Shown here piece after piece: positions 9,003-18,098 of a stretch of DNA of 64,000 nt. The notes under the pieces were generated by a model, which saw only the letters and a program-made list of their open reading frames with translations, searched no databases and was not told where the DNA came from. Location: NCBI RefSeq assembly GCF_024706985.1, contig NZ_JAMCCX010000013.1, positions 1-64,000 of the forward strand, in the 5' to 3' direction. Every line of letters begins with the position of its first letter. The first letter of the stretch is position 1. The translations under genes and the position numbers were made by a program. The DNA is from Alicyclobacillus sp. SP_1. GTDB taxonomy: Bacteria; Bacillota; Bacilli; Alicyclobacillales; Alicyclobacillaceae.

Positions 9003-9473
9003 ATGTTGGATGAGGAGAAGTCTCGTGAAGAGGCGGATTTGGATGCGTTGCCGGAACTGCTCGGCAACGTTCAGCGGCACTTGCGCCGCTTGGTGCAACA
9101 CACGCTGCACGACCAGTTAGGAGAGTTTGATTTCAAGCCCATCGATGGGGTAGCGCTGATGACGATTGGTCGCAGGCCAGGAATTTCCATCACAGAGCTC
9201 GCCGCCGCTTTGGGCCTGACGCAGACGAGCGTGTCGAGCATGATTAAGCGCTACGAGCGGCTCGGACATGTGGAGCGGCGTGTGGACGAGCGGGATCGGC
9301 GCGTGATTCAACTCCACATTGCACCCGGTGCGCGAGAACTCATGGAGTCGCGCGTGCGGCCGGCACTTGAGTCGGTCTTCCTGCGGGCGGTGAGTGGGTT
9401 GTCGGAGGCGGAAAAACTGCAGTTGGTGGTCGCTTTGCGGCCTTTGGTGAAGAATTTGCAGGAGATGAAGTGA
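9003..9473 (+). CDS. MarR family transcriptional regulator
   Basis: A 156-residue winged-helix regulator. The recognition helix lies in ITELAAALGLTQTSVSSMIKRYERLGHVER and the wing in VDERDRRVIQLHIA. MarR proteins are dimeric repressors released by small phenolic or drug-like ligands or by oxidants. It is directly upstream of the RND adaptor; the TGA of this gene is 29 bases before the adaptor ATG. It is therefore most likely the local regulator of the pump operon. The ATG at 9003 follows GGGAAAGGTG; an in-frame start at 8955 has no RBS. Confidence 0.9.
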   Translation: MLDEEKSREEADLDALPELLGNVQRHLRRLVQHTLHDQLGEFDFKPIDGVALMTIGRRPGISITELAAALGLTQTSVSSMIKRYERLGHVERRVDERDRRVIQLHIAPGARELMESRVRPALESVFLRAVSGLSEAEKLQLVVALRPLVKNLQEMK

Positions 9474-9502
9474 ACGGAGATTTTGGGGGAGGGGCAATAG
9501 GA

Positions 9503-11278
9503 ATGGCAACAAGGCGATGGGTTAAATCGTCCCTGTATGCATTGACGGGGGTACTCGGCGCTGGGGCGGTGGTTGGTTGCAGTTTGAAACCAGCAGCGGC
9601 TTCAAAACCGCTGCCGCCAGAGGCGGTGCAAGTGCAGACCGTGCGTTTGACGGAGCAGTCGATTGGCAACCGTTACTTGGGGCAAATTACGCCTTATGTG
9701 ACCTCCACGCTGGCACCGGGGGCGAGCGGCCGGTTGGCGTCTCTGGCGGTCCGCGTGGGTCAGACGGTGACGAAAGGAGAAGTTTTGGCAAGGCTCAGTT
9801 CGTCCGTCAGTGTGCCTGCTGAAAATTCCGCCAATCAAGCGTCTGTGGCGCTGGCTGGCGCAGAGGCGGCGTATCAAAATGAATTAAACGTATACAATGA
9901 CCGTCTATCGTCCGAGCAGCAGGTGGAAAGCGCTCAATCTCAGGTGGCAGAGGAGAAAGCAGCGTTGCTTTCGGCTCAAGCGAATTTGCAAAAGGCAGAG
10001 TTGAGTGCGACGGCCTCTCTCGATGGAGGCGGTCAATCGGGCGTGGCTGCGCTGAAAAGCGCTGTGGCGGCGCAGGAGACGGCTCTGAAGGCGGCCAAAG
10101 CGGAACTCGCCGCGGATGAGCAGACGTATGCCACAGACAGTGCGGCGCTCAGCCAAGCAAAAGCTCAATTTGGAACCATTACCGAGGCGCAGGTTCAGAC
10201 GGCGGCTCAAAATTATCAAACTGAACTCTCCTACGAACAATCCTGGCAGCAAGGCGGGTACACGGGGCAAAATCCGTACTCTGCCGTGGTGGAAGAGGAT
10301 GACAGTATTTATCAAGGGCTCTCCAGTGGCTATCAGACGCTGCAACAGGCGGAGCAGACGGTAACATCCGTCGCCAGTGAAGTGTCGGCGGCCAAAGCGC
10401 AGGTGGCTGGAGATGAGGCGTCGCTCGCCAATGCGGAGAAAGACATGACTGACAGTGTCCCAGCACCGGGCAGCAATGCGGCCATGCAGATTCAGGCTGG
10501 TGTGGAATCAGCGAAAGATGCGGTGCACCAATCGGAGGTGCAGTTACAGGCGGCACAAGAGAGTTTGAAACTGGCCGAGGCGTCGGCGGCTGACCGGACC
10601 ACGGCGCAGGCTTCCTTGACTCAGGCGGCCAATGCACTGCACGCCGATGAGGCGAGTGCCAGCGCCGCATCGGCTTCGCTGCAAATGCAGATTCGGGACG
10701 GGGAGATTATTTCGCCCATCAGCGGCATGGTTCAGGCGGTCGGCGCACAGGTCGGTGAACAGGTTGGGCCACAGACTTCGCTCGTGACCGTGGCGAGTTC
10801 GTCGCCAGTGATGGCGACGGTCGACGTGCCTGTGGGAGATGTTGCGAAAGTGCGGCCAGGTGCCACCATGCGGGTCTATGTGCCATCGCTCGACCGCACG
10901 ATGACCGCCCATGTGCTCTCCATCCAGCCGAAGCTTGATTCGACCACTGAAGAGTACCCGGTCAATCTGGTCTTTTCAAAGCCAGACTCGCTCGGGACAT
11001 CCGGTCTGCTACCCGGTCTCGAGGTCGAGGCCAAAATGGTCAACACGGCGTCCAAGCCGGTCATTCTCGTGCCCGCAGATGCGGTGCTCAGTCTTCAGAG
11101 TGGTGCGAACGAAGTCTTTGTTCTGCAAGGGGACAAAGTCCACAGTCAGATGGTCGAAATCGGCAGTGTGTCAAGCAATGACATCCAAATCACGAGCGGG
11201 CTGTCGGTAGGCCAGAAAATCGTCGTCGAAGGGCAAAATTTGCTGTCGAACGGGGAGACCGTCAAGGTGGTGTCGTGA
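9503..11278 (+). CDS. RND efflux periplasmic-adaptor-type lipoprotein (MFP)
   Basis: A 591-residue membrane fusion protein. The lipobox V-V-G-C26 anchors it outside the membrane. The order is beta-barrel/lipoyl half (GQITPYVTSTLAPGASGRLA, VRVGQTVTKGEVLARL), a very long coiled-coil hairpin (about residues 110-410, Ala/Gln/Glu-rich), the second lipoyl half (DGEIISPISGMVQAVGAQVG) and the membrane-proximal domain. The hairpin is longer than in AcrA-type adaptors. In a Gram-positive cell without an outer-membrane TolC it would reach into the cell wall. It is co-transcribed with marR and the RND pump gene. Confidence 0.9.
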   Translation: MATRRWVKSSLYALTGVLGAGAVVGCSLKPAAASKPLPPEAVQVQTVRLTEQSIGNRYLGQITPYVTSTLAPGASGRLASLAVRVGQTVTKGEVLARLSSSVSVPAENSANQASVALAGAEAAYQNELNVYNDRLSSEQQVESAQSQVAEEKAALLSAQANLQKAELSATASLDGGGQSGVAALKSAVAAQETALKAAKAELAADEQTYATDSAALSQAKAQFGTITEAQVQTAAQNYQTELSYEQSWQQGGYTGQNPYSAVVEEDDSIYQGLSSGYQTLQQAEQTVTSVASEVSAAKAQVAGDEASLANAEKDMTDSVPAPGSNAAMQIQAGVESAKDAVHQSEVQLQAAQESLKLAEASAADRTTAQASLTQAANALHADEASASAASASLQMQIRDGEIISPISGMVQAVGAQVGEQVGPQTSLVTVASSSPVMATVDVPVGDVAKVRPGATMRVYVPSLDRTMTAHVLSIQPKLDSTTEEYPVNLVFSKPDSLGTSGLLPGLEVEAKMVNTASKPVILVPADAVLSLQSGANEVFVLQGDKVHSQMVEIGSVSSNDIQITSGLSVGQKIVVEGQNLLSNGETVKVVS

Positions 11279-11332
11279 TGAAGGCAGTGCGGCAAAAACG
11301 CGACGTACGCTCTCCAGAAAGGAGCTTTGACG

Positions 11333-14300
11333 GTGAAAATCACTGATTTGTCCATTCGGCGGCCGGTCACTATCACGATGGTCATGGTGGCAGTGGTTTT
11401 GGTCGGATTGTTCGCTGTCCTGCAGTTGCCTGAAGACTTGTTTCCAACACTCAATTTGCCTGTTGCGGCGGTCACGACCTCGTGGACAAACTCGACGCCC
11501 GAAGAAGTTGAACAACAGGTCACTTCTCCTATTGAGCAGGAATTGCAGAGTCTGCCGGGTGTCTCAGAAATTGATTCCACGTCCACTGCCGGCGCTTCTC
11601 TGGTCATCGTCGAGTTCAACTATGGTACGAACATCGACCAAGAAATCAATCAGATGCGAAGTGATGTCTCTCAAGTGGCGAATCAACTGCCTAGCGCAGC
11701 GAGTCGCCCGGCAGTGGAACAGTTCAATCCGAATGAAGAACCTATTATGCATCTGTCTCTCTATGGAAAAGAGACGCAGGCGCAACTTTCGGATTTAGCC
11801 AAGAATGTGGTCCAACCCGCGCTGGCGCATTTGAATGGCGTGGCGGCTGCTGACACCTCTGGCGCATTGAGTCGCCAAATCACCGTCAATGTGTCGCCGA
11901 CGAAACTCGCCCTCTATCATCTGTCCATCACGCAAGTGATGCAGGCTATCGAGACCAATAATCTGTCTGCTGATGCGGGTCAAGTGCAAAAAGGTAGTCT
12001 GCTTGTCCCCTTGCATGTGGACGGACAATTCACGTCACCGTCTCAAATTGAGCAAATTCCCATACCTCTGAGTAGCGGCGGAACCATTCCGCTGTCAGAA
12101 GTGGCGAAGGTCGATAACGGTTTTGCCGACGTCACGCTCATCTCCACCGTCAATGGAGAGCCAGCCGTCTCGTTCTCCATCACGGAGGCGACAGGTGCAA
12201 ATACCGTAGCTGTTTCCAATGAGGTTAAGGGCGAAGTCACTAGCCTCCAGTCCCAACTTCCGGCAGGAGTACGACTTATCGTCGAGTCAGACAGTGCCAA
12301 CACGATTACCAGCACGCTCAGCACAGTTGTCACGCATACGGTGCTCGGATTCATTTTCGGCGTGCTGATTATCCTCTTGTTGTTGCGCAGCGTCCGCACC
12401 ACCTTCGTCATTGCGGTCGCCATCCCGATTGCCGTTTTGTCGACCTTTTTGTTGATGTACTTGGCCGGAATCTCTTTGAATACGACGACACTCGGTAGTT
12501 TGGCGGTCGGGTTAGGTAGTCTCGTCGACTTTTCCATTGTTGTTCTGGAAAGCATTTTTCGCGCTCGCATCAGCGGCTTGCCCGCTCGCGAGGCCGCGTC
12601 TCAAGGGACAAAAGAAGTTGGACTGGCCGTGGTCGTGGCTGCGCTCGCGCAGATTTGCGTCTTTGCACCGTCTATTTTCGTTCCAGGCATCGCCGGGCAA
12701 TTTTTCCGGCCAATCTCTTTGACTGTGTCCTTTTCACACATTGCTGCTCTATTCGTGGCGCTGACGTTTACACCGATGCTGGCGTCCCGCTTCCTTCGCG
12801 GCCGTCGTTTTGAAATGGAAGAGACCATCCCCGGTGTGGATGCGCCGCTTCGTTGGTATGCGCCCTTCGACTGGTTTGGTCGGGGCATGCATGACCTCAA
12901 CAACGCTTATCGCCGGGTATTGAACTGGAGCATGAATCATCGCAAGACCATCGTTCTATCTTCGACGGTGTTGATGCTGCTCTCGCTCTTCTTGGTTCCC
13001 GTGATTGGTTTTGAATTGGTCCCGAACGTACCCAACCAGCAGATGTCGGTCGCCGTTACTCTGGCGGACGGCACGGACTTAGCGCGGACGAACGCGGTCA
13101 CCCAGGAAATCATTCAACTCGCCAAGTCGCACATGCCGGGCATCTCCGAAGTGGATGCGCAGATTGGTGGAAGCTCAGGTGGTGGTGGCGGTGGTAGCAC
13201 CAATAAATCGTCGTTGACGCTGACGTTCAACAAGCAGACGAGCCCCACGACTATCAGCAAATATGCACACGAGTTTCAGTACGTCACGGCCGATATCCCA
13301 GGAGCCGAGATTATCGCCACACCAGGTAGCGCGAATGGCAGCGGGATCGGCGGGAATTCCGTCAGTGTGCAAATTCAAGGTCCGGACGGACGCACCTTGC
13401 AAATTTTGGCCGCTCAAGTTGCCGATTTGATGAACAAGACGCCCGGGCTGGAGTATGTGGACAACCAAGCGTCCACAGGCACTCCGAGCTACGATTTGAA
13501 CATTTCACAGACGGCGCTCGCACAGTACGGGTTGACTGAGCAAGAGGTCGAAAATGCGCTGGGAACGGCCTTTGGCGGGACTAAAGCCTCCACGCTCTAT
13601 CGGGGCACCGCCAAGTATCCCATCATGGTTCAGTTGCCGCAGTCGTTCACGCAAAACCTCGATAATTTATCGCAAATCACCATCGAGAATGCGCGTGGTA
13701 CGTTTGTTCCTGTAACGGAGGTGGCGTCGTTGACGACATCGGTCGATCCGCCCCAAATCCAACACATCAACGGTGTTCGCGACGTCACGGTGTCGGCCAC
13801 GCCTTACGGGGTGACGTCGGGCCGAATTGAGTCTCAATTGACCTCCGAGTTCAAAGATTTGCGCATTCCTGCGGGCTACACAATTGGATTTGGTCAAAAT
13901 GGGAAGTTCCTCTCGTCCGCGTTCAAGGACTTGGGACTCGCCGTTCTGTTCTCCATCGTCTTGCTCTACATGGTGATGGCGAGCCTGTTTGAGAACTTGT
14001 TGACGCCGTTTGTCATCATGTTCTGCTTGCCGCCGACGTTTGTCGGAAGTGCGCTGGGGTTGTTTCTGACGCATCGCAGTCTCAACATCGACTCGGCTAT
14101 TGGTGTCATCATGGTCATGGGTCTAATCGCCAACAATGCCATTGTCTTGGTTGACTACACGAATCAACTGCGCCGCAAAGGATTACCTCTCCGCGAGGCG
14201 TTGCTGCAAGCCGGACCGATTCGATTGCGCCCCATCTTAATGTCCACTTTGACGACGGTGCTCGCCATGCTCCCGTTGGTCATCGGCTTTGGACAGGGTG

Positions 14301-14494
14301 CGTCGACGCTCACTTCGATGGCGACGGTCATCGCGTTTGGCCTCCTGTTCTCCACGTTGGTCACGCTGGTGCTTGTACCGGTCATATACGTCATTTCGGA
14401 CAACTGGATTTCCCGTTTTCGGCGCCGTTTTGGCGGTCGAACGACGAGTTCCTCCATTCCCCAAGGAGACTCCGGTCCTCATTTGGAGATGTAG
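11333..14494 (+). CDS. RND efflux transporter, AcrB/HAE family
   Basis: A 1053-residue inner-membrane transporter. It begins with the typical SIRRPVTITMVMVAVVLVGL and has two repeats of one helix, a large external loop and five more helices. The external loop contains a Gly run (GGSSGGGGGGS). It contains LGSLVDFSIVVLES, where proteobacterial AcrB has its proton-relay aspartates, and MVMGLIANNAIVLVDY in the second half. It exports drugs or other small molecules with the adaptor at 9503. GTG at 11333 fits the RBS AAAGGAG at 11316-11322; an in-frame TTG at 11327 is too close to it. Confidence 0.93.
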   Translation: MKITDLSIRRPVTITMVMVAVVLVGLFAVLQLPEDLFPTLNLPVAAVTTSWTNSTPEEVEQQVTSPIEQELQSLPGVSEIDSTSTAGASLVIVEFNYGTNIDQEINQMRSDVSQVANQLPSAASRPAVEQFNPNEEPIMHLSLYGKETQAQLSDLAKNVVQPALAHLNGVAAADTSGALSRQITVNVSPTKLALYHLSITQVMQAIETNNLSADAGQVQKGSLLVPLHVDGQFTSPSQIEQIPIPLSSGGTIPLSEVAKVDNGFADVTLISTVNGEPAVSFSITEATGANTVAVSNEVKGEVTSLQSQLPAGVRLIVESDSANTITSTLSTVVTHTVLGFIFGVLIILLLLRSVRTTFVIAVAIPIAVLSTFLLMYLAGISLNTTTLGSLAVGLGSLVDFSIVVLESIFRARISGLPAREAASQGTKEVGLAVVVAALAQICVFAPSIFVPGIAGQFFRPISLTVSFSHIAALFVALTFTPMLASRFLRGRRFEMEETIPGVDAPLRWYAPFDWFGRGMHDLNNAYRRVLNWSMNHRKTIVLSSTVLMLLSLFLVPVIGFELVPNVPNQQMSVAVTLADGTDLARTNAVTQEIIQLAKSHMPGISEVDAQIGGSSGGGGGGSTNKSSLTLTFNKQTSPTTISKYAHEFQYVTADIPGAEIIATPGSANGSGIGGNSVSVQIQGPDGRTLQILAAQVADLMNKTPGLEYVDNQASTGTPSYDLNISQTALAQYGLTEQEVENALGTAFGGTKASTLYRGTAKYPIMVQLPQSFTQNLDNLSQITIENARGTFVPVTEVASLTTSVDPPQIQHINGVRDVTVSATPYGVTSGRIESQLTSEFKDLRIPAGYTIGFGQNGKFLSSAFKDLGLAVLFSIVLLYMVMASLFENLLTPFVIMFCLPPTFVGSALGLFLTHRSLNIDSAIGVIMVMGLIANNAIVLVDYTNQLRRKGLPLREALLQAGPIRLRPILMSTLTTVLAMLPLVIGFGQGASTLTSMATVIAFGLLFSTLVTLVLVPVIYVISDNWISRFRRRFGGRTTSSSIPQGDSGPHLEM

Positions 14495-14567
14495 CGCACC
14501 AGCGGCATTGGATGCAGCACAGACAACGGAGTCTCGTCGGTGTGCAAGGTTTTGAATGAAAACTTGA

Positions 14568-14621
14568 ATGAGAGCGTCACGGTTGCCTTCTTCACAAAGA
14601 AGTGGAGCCGGGCGCTCTCAT
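14568..14621 (+). terminator. stem-loop after the RND operon
   Basis: ATGAGAGCG (14568-14576) pairs with CGCTCTCAT (14613-14621). The loop holds a second small hairpin (CTTCTT/AAGAAG). No T run follows, so the termination function is tentative. Confidence 0.45.
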
Positions 14622-14634
14622 GGGCATTGGGGGC

Positions 14635-14662
14635 TTGACAGAGCCATTTCATATCATATAAT
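14635..14662 (+). promoter_or_regulatory. consensus sigma-A promoter for the metal-handling operon
   Basis: TTGACA at 14635-14640 and TATAAT at 14657-14662 are exact consensus hexamers with a 16-base spacer. It is the best promoter match in the window and suggests strong expression, or strong repression by an operator, of the genes from 14740. Confidence 0.8.
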
Positions 14663-14739
14663 TTAAATATGTTATTGAGTCATCCACTCCCCGTCTCTCT
14701 CATGAGACGTCGGAGGGAGCTTTGTGAAGGGGGACAGTC

Positions 14740-15201
14740 ATGAAGAAGAGGATCGTTGGATGGGTGGTTCTCAGTGCGCTTCTGGTGACCGGGTGTGGGA
14801 CGGCGGCCGCATCTGCGTCCACGTCTGCTTCGGTTCCTGCGTCCACATCTACATCTGCAACGGTTCCGGCGGCTGCATCTGCTTCAACATCGTTGGGTGC
14901 CGCATCGACGGGCGACAGCACCACCGGGAGTGGCGTGGTTGCGGCGTCTAATGAGAATGTACAAGAGACTTCGCTTCATCTCAAACCGGGTGCTGCTTGT
15001 TGTGGCTTGATTCCAGCGTCGACGTTTGCAAGTTTTCTTGAGAAATTGCCGGGAGTTACGAAAGTTGAGGCGGCGCCTGCCGCAGCGAGTTCTGCCACGG
15101 ACGATGTGAATTTGTCCATTTGGTACAATGCGGCCGCGACCAACCCGAACGTGATTTCCAATGAAGTCCTTCAAGCTTCCGGGTATGTGGTGACGAAGTG
15201 A
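14740..15201 (+). CDS. lipoprotein with diverged heavy-metal-associated (HMA) domain
   Basis: A 153-residue protein with lipobox V-T-G-C19, a long Ala/Ser/Thr linker (about residues 20-70) and a C-terminal domain with the beta-alpha-beta pattern of HMA domains: ETSLHLKPGAACCGLIPAS, then FLEKLPGVTKVEA, an NLSIWYNA strand and a final ASGYVV. The usual CxxC is replaced by adjacent cysteines (A-C-C-G). It would be an external metal binder comparable in position to a MerP or CopZ domain. It is the first gene of an operon with a CcdA-type permease and a CopZ-like Fe-S protein, which supports a metal role. The metal is unknown. Confidence 0.7.
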   Translation: MKKRIVGWVVLSALLVTGCGTAAASASTSASVPASTSTSATVPAAASASTSLGAASTGDSTTGSGVVAASNENVQETSLHLKPGAACCGLIPASTFASFLEKLPGVTKVEAAPAAASSATDDVNLSIWYNAAATNPNVISNEVLQASGYVVTK

Positions 15202-15214
15202 CGGGGGAGCCTGA

Positions 15215-15934
15215 ATGAATTTCGCGGACTTGAGTCTCGTCTTTGTTGCGGGTGTTGCTGCAGCGTTCAATCCTTGCGGCGTTGCCATGTTACCATCCTA
15301 TGTCTCATATCTAGTCGGCGGATCCGATGAGGGTCCCGAGGGTACTGCCGCGGAAAGTCGCTCGTTTGTGGAAAACGGCATGCGCGGTGCCGCAGTCGGT
15401 CTTTGGATGACGCTCGGTTTTCTCGCCGTATTTGTGGTGATTGGAATAGGCCTCACCGGAACTGGCCAAGCGCTTGAGGCGTTCGTTCCCTATTTGTCCG
15501 TGGCCATCGGCCTCCTGCTCGTCATCTTAGGAGGTCGGATGTTGGCGGGTAAGTCGTTGGAATGGAACACTTCGCGATACGCCCATCGTCTAACGAAGTG
15601 GATTCGCGTGGACTCCAAGTCGTCGATGTTTGTCTATGGTGTTTTTTACGCGATTGTCTCACTCGGTTGTACGTTGCCTATTTTCCTTATGTTGGTCTCG
15701 CAGGCCATGTTGTTTGGGCAGTATGTCGTAGGCGTGCTGAACTTTATCGCTTACGCGCTGGGCATGGGCCTTGTGGTGATAGCGATATCCATGCTCGCCA
15801 TGATGTCGAGAGCGTTGGTGACAGCCAAATTGCGCCAGATTATGCCGTTTGTGACGAAGGCCAGCGCAGTCATTATTATCGCCGCAGGTCTCTACGTCAT
15901 GTACTACACGTTGATTGTTGGGAAGCTCATCTAA
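15215..15934 (+). CDS. ccdA: CcdA/DsbD-type membrane protein
   Basis: A 239-residue protein with six predicted helices. It has the two membrane cysteines of the family: Cys in FNPCGVAMLPSYVSYLVGG in helix 1 and Cys in SLGCTLPIFLML in helix 4. CcdA passes electrons from thioredoxin across the membrane. Related proteins sit in mercury and copper clusters as permeases or thiol reductants. Placed between an HMA-like lipoprotein and a CopZ-type protein, it may reduce metal-binding cysteines or move the metal. The ATG follows GGGGGAGCC. It is 13 bases downstream of the lipoprotein gene, so co-transcription is very likely. Confidence 0.85.
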   Translation: MNFADLSLVFVAGVAAAFNPCGVAMLPSYVSYLVGGSDEGPEGTAAESRSFVENGMRGAAVGLWMTLGFLAVFVVIGIGLTGTGQALEAFVPYLSVAIGLLLVILGGRMLAGKSLEWNTSRYAHRLTKWIRVDSKSSMFVYGVFYAIVSLGCTLPIFLMLVSQAMLFGQYVVGVLNFIAYALGMGLVVIAISMLAMMSRALVTAKLRQIMPFVTKASAVIIIAAGLYVMYYTLIVGKLI

Positions 15935-16043
15935 CCCGCCATCGATATTCGATACAAAGGGATATGGGGTCTTCGCACCCGTGTTATCGGTGGTGGTCCA
16001 TCAGCTTAACATAAAAACAAAATGAGAATTGCGAGGTGGGAAT

Positions 16044-16643
16044 ATGTCTTCGTGTTGTTCGACACAGCAAACACTAGACGCTTCGTGTGCGGATACAGGG
16101 CAGGAAAGTTTGGGTGTTGCGCCGGGAGTGGTATCGACCTCTTCTGATGCAGACGCGGCGCTTTGTGCCTCTTGTGGTCAAAAAGGACGCGAGGTCGATG
16201 TGTTGACCGTCAAAAGCATGCTCACGCCATCAGCTCTGGCGACTCTCGACATCAGCCAACGCTTTCGGTTTTGCTCACATCCTGCTTGCAAAGTGGTCTA
16301 TTTCGGCCACACGGGCCAGCAGTTTTTGATAGAGGATATGTCGATACCCGTCTTCCAAAAAGACACTCGCCCGAGCGTACCTGTCTGCTATTGTTTCGGT
16401 TGGACGCGGGCTCGCATTCGCGAAGAACTGTCCTCCACAGGAACCAGCACAGCAGCTGCATCGATTTCTGCGCACATCAAAGCGGGCCGTTGCGCGTGCG
16501 AAGTGAATAATCCGCAAGGGGCATGTTGTCTCGGGAATGTGGCATCATCGGTCAAAGAGGCGCGTCAGCAACTCACGCATGTCTCGGTGAACTCGGCCCA
16601 AACTGCCCCGAGAGGCGTTTTCGAAGCACAGGAGGTGCATTGA
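16044..16643 (+). CDS. CopZ-like iron-sulfur metallochaperone
   Basis: A 199-residue Cys-rich protein resembling the N-terminal zinc/[2Fe-2S] domain of Archaeoglobus CopZ (family named putative iron-sulfur cluster-binding metallochaperone). Visible elements are CASCGQKGREVDVLTVKSML, FCSHPACKVVYFG (zinc-type ligands) and the Fe-S pattern VCYCFGWTRARI ... GRCACEVNNPQGACCLGNV. The usual C-terminal HMA domain of CopZ is missing; the HMA-like part is supplied by the lipoprotein two genes upstream. The N-terminal 40 residues are Ser/Cys-rich (SSCCSTQQTLDASC). ATG at 16044 with AGGTGG. This is the third gene of the operon. Confidence 0.8.
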   Translation: MSSCCSTQQTLDASCADTGQESLGVAPGVVSTSSDADAALCASCGQKGREVDVLTVKSMLTPSALATLDISQRFRFCSHPACKVVYFGHTGQQFLIEDMSIPVFQKDTRPSVPVCYCFGWTRARIREELSSTGTSTAAASISAHIKAGRCACEVNNPQGACCLGNVASSVKEARQQLTHVSVNSAQTAPRGVFEAQEVH

Positions 16644-16778
16644 GCGTGGCGGACGGCGACAAGAGAGAGGTAGCAGTTGCCCATGGCACCGCGCCGAGGC
16701 CGTCTTCGTCTGCTCCGTCTCCATCGGCAGGAGAGCCTCGTTCACATCTTGGCCTCATTGGCATGGTCGGCGCCAGTG

Positions 16779-16991
16779 TTAGGAGCGCCGCTCACCATCC
16801 TTTTCAATGCGTTCTCGTATGTCCGGTCGGGGGTCCCAACAGTTGAATCGATAGCTTGCCTTCGTCTCGTATCCGAGTCTTGCACATTGGGCATGGACTC
16901 CGCTGTCTGTGCGGCGGACTCGAAAGTGTTTACAGGTGGCGCAGCAGTGGTAACGTGCTGCGCCTTGTTCCTGTCCTCGGGTGGGTTCCAT
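16779..16991 (-). CDS. small Cys-rich protein, probable zinc binder
   Basis: A 70-residue protein with YHCCATCKHFRV, then HAQCARLGYETKASYRFNCW. Small Firmicute proteins with this CCxxC...C.RLGYET..Y.F.CW layout are conserved but have no known function. The cysteines suggest one zinc site. It follows the aldo/keto reductase gene on the same strand. The preferred ATG lies just downstream of that gene's TAA, and an in-frame TTG at 17012 would overlap it. Translational coupling is likely. Confidence 0.6.
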   Translation of the reverse strand: MEPTRGQEQGAARYHCCATCKHFRVRRTDSGVHAQCARLGYETKASYRFNCWDPRPDIRERIEKDGERRS

Positions 16992-16996
16992 GGGTT

Positions 16997-17845
16997 TTAG
17001 TTCAAACCCCAATCTACGTGGTTCGGGTCGTACGAGAAACTCCGCTGATTCCGATGCAGTCCGTTGATTTGCGCGATTTCGTCTTCCGTCAGATGAAAGT
17101 CGAATACTTTGGAATTTTCCTCAATCCGATCCCGATGCACAGACTTTGGTATGGTCACGACTTCTTGGTCGAGATCCCACCGTAAAATGACTTGCGCGGG
17201 AGTTTTGCCGTACTTCTCTGCCATGCGATGAATGGTTGGCTCCGTGAGCATAGCTCCACGCATCAGCGGGGACCAAGCCTCCACTTGTATTTGATGGCTG
17301 CGGCAGTACTGATACAATTCGCGCTGCGTCAAGTAGGGGTGGAACTCAATCTGATTGACAGCAGGCTTGGTTTCAAACTGGTCGATAATGCGCTGCAGAT
17401 GGTGTGGTTCAAAGTTGCTGACGCCGATGGCGCGCACGTATCCATCGTGCAGTAATTTTTCAAAAGCGCGCCAGGACTCAAGATATTTTTCACCAATCAC
17501 CCAGTGGATGAGATAGAGGTCGATGTAGTCTACTCCTAGCTTCTTGCGGCTTTCCTCAAAGGCGCGCAGGGCTGGTTCATAGCCGTTGCTGTTGTTCCAA
17601 AGTTTCGTGGTCAGAAATAAGTCTTCTCGACGCACGCCGCTCTCTTTGATGGCTTGTCCAACACCGCGCTCATTGCCGTAAGCCGCTGCGGTATCAATGT
17701 GGCGATAACCCAGTTCAATCGCAGAACGGACGGCGTGTTCAACTTCTCCGCCTTCTTTTGATTCCCATACACCGAGTCCTACCCAGGGCATCTTTACGCC
17801 GTTGTTGAGCGTGGTGCAACTCGTCAAGCTCGTGATTTCAGCCAC
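16997..17845 (-). CDS. aldo/keto reductase
   Basis: A 282-residue NADPH-dependent reductase with the (beta/alpha)8 fold. The catalytic tetrad is visible: Asp in HIDTAAAYGNE, Tyr in the same motif, Lys in LTTKLWNN and His in LYLIHW. The NADPH-binding C-terminal stretch is TIPKSVHRDRIEEN. It resembles the Bacillus YvgN/YtbE group, which reduces methylglyoxal and other aldehydes. GTG start with GAGGAGGT upstream. Substrate specificity cannot be read from the sequence. Confidence 0.92.
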   Translation of the reverse strand: MAEITSLTSCTTLNNGVKMPWVGLGVWESKEGGEVEHAVRSAIELGYRHIDTAAAYGNERGVGQAIKESGVRREDLFLTTKLWNNSNGYEPALRAFEESRKKLGVDYIDLYLIHWVIGEKYLESWRAFEKLLHDGYVRAIGVSNFEPHHLQRIIDQFETKPAVNQIEFHPYLTQRELYQYCRSHQIQVEAWSPLMRGAMLTEPTIHRMAEKYGKTPAQVILRWDLDQEVVTIPKSVHRDRIEENSKVFDFHLTEDEIAQINGLHRNQRSFSYDPNHVDWGLN

Positions 17846-18098
17846 TCGTATACCTCCTCAAAAAGTTCCCGCCATCTAGAAACAGAGAGTGGCGGTCATT
17901 CGCAGTCCGTGCTCTTACACTTTACCAGTCTCTAATTTAATGTCAAAATGCGCATAGGCTGTCCTTAGCTTGGTGTGTTTGCAGCTCAGAGCGGGGCGCT
18001 TGCTTTGCCGTTCGATGGACTGTTCGATGGACCGCTGTTGTATCGGTCGGGTGACGGTCCGTAGAGAGTAAAACAAATAATCTGAAGGTGGTGGGGTT

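Noticed and set aside
16677-17000. 107-residue plus-strand ORF after the CopZ-like gene
   Set aside because: Opposite the Cys-rich small gene, whose CCxxC...RLGYET...CW pattern is far more protein-like.
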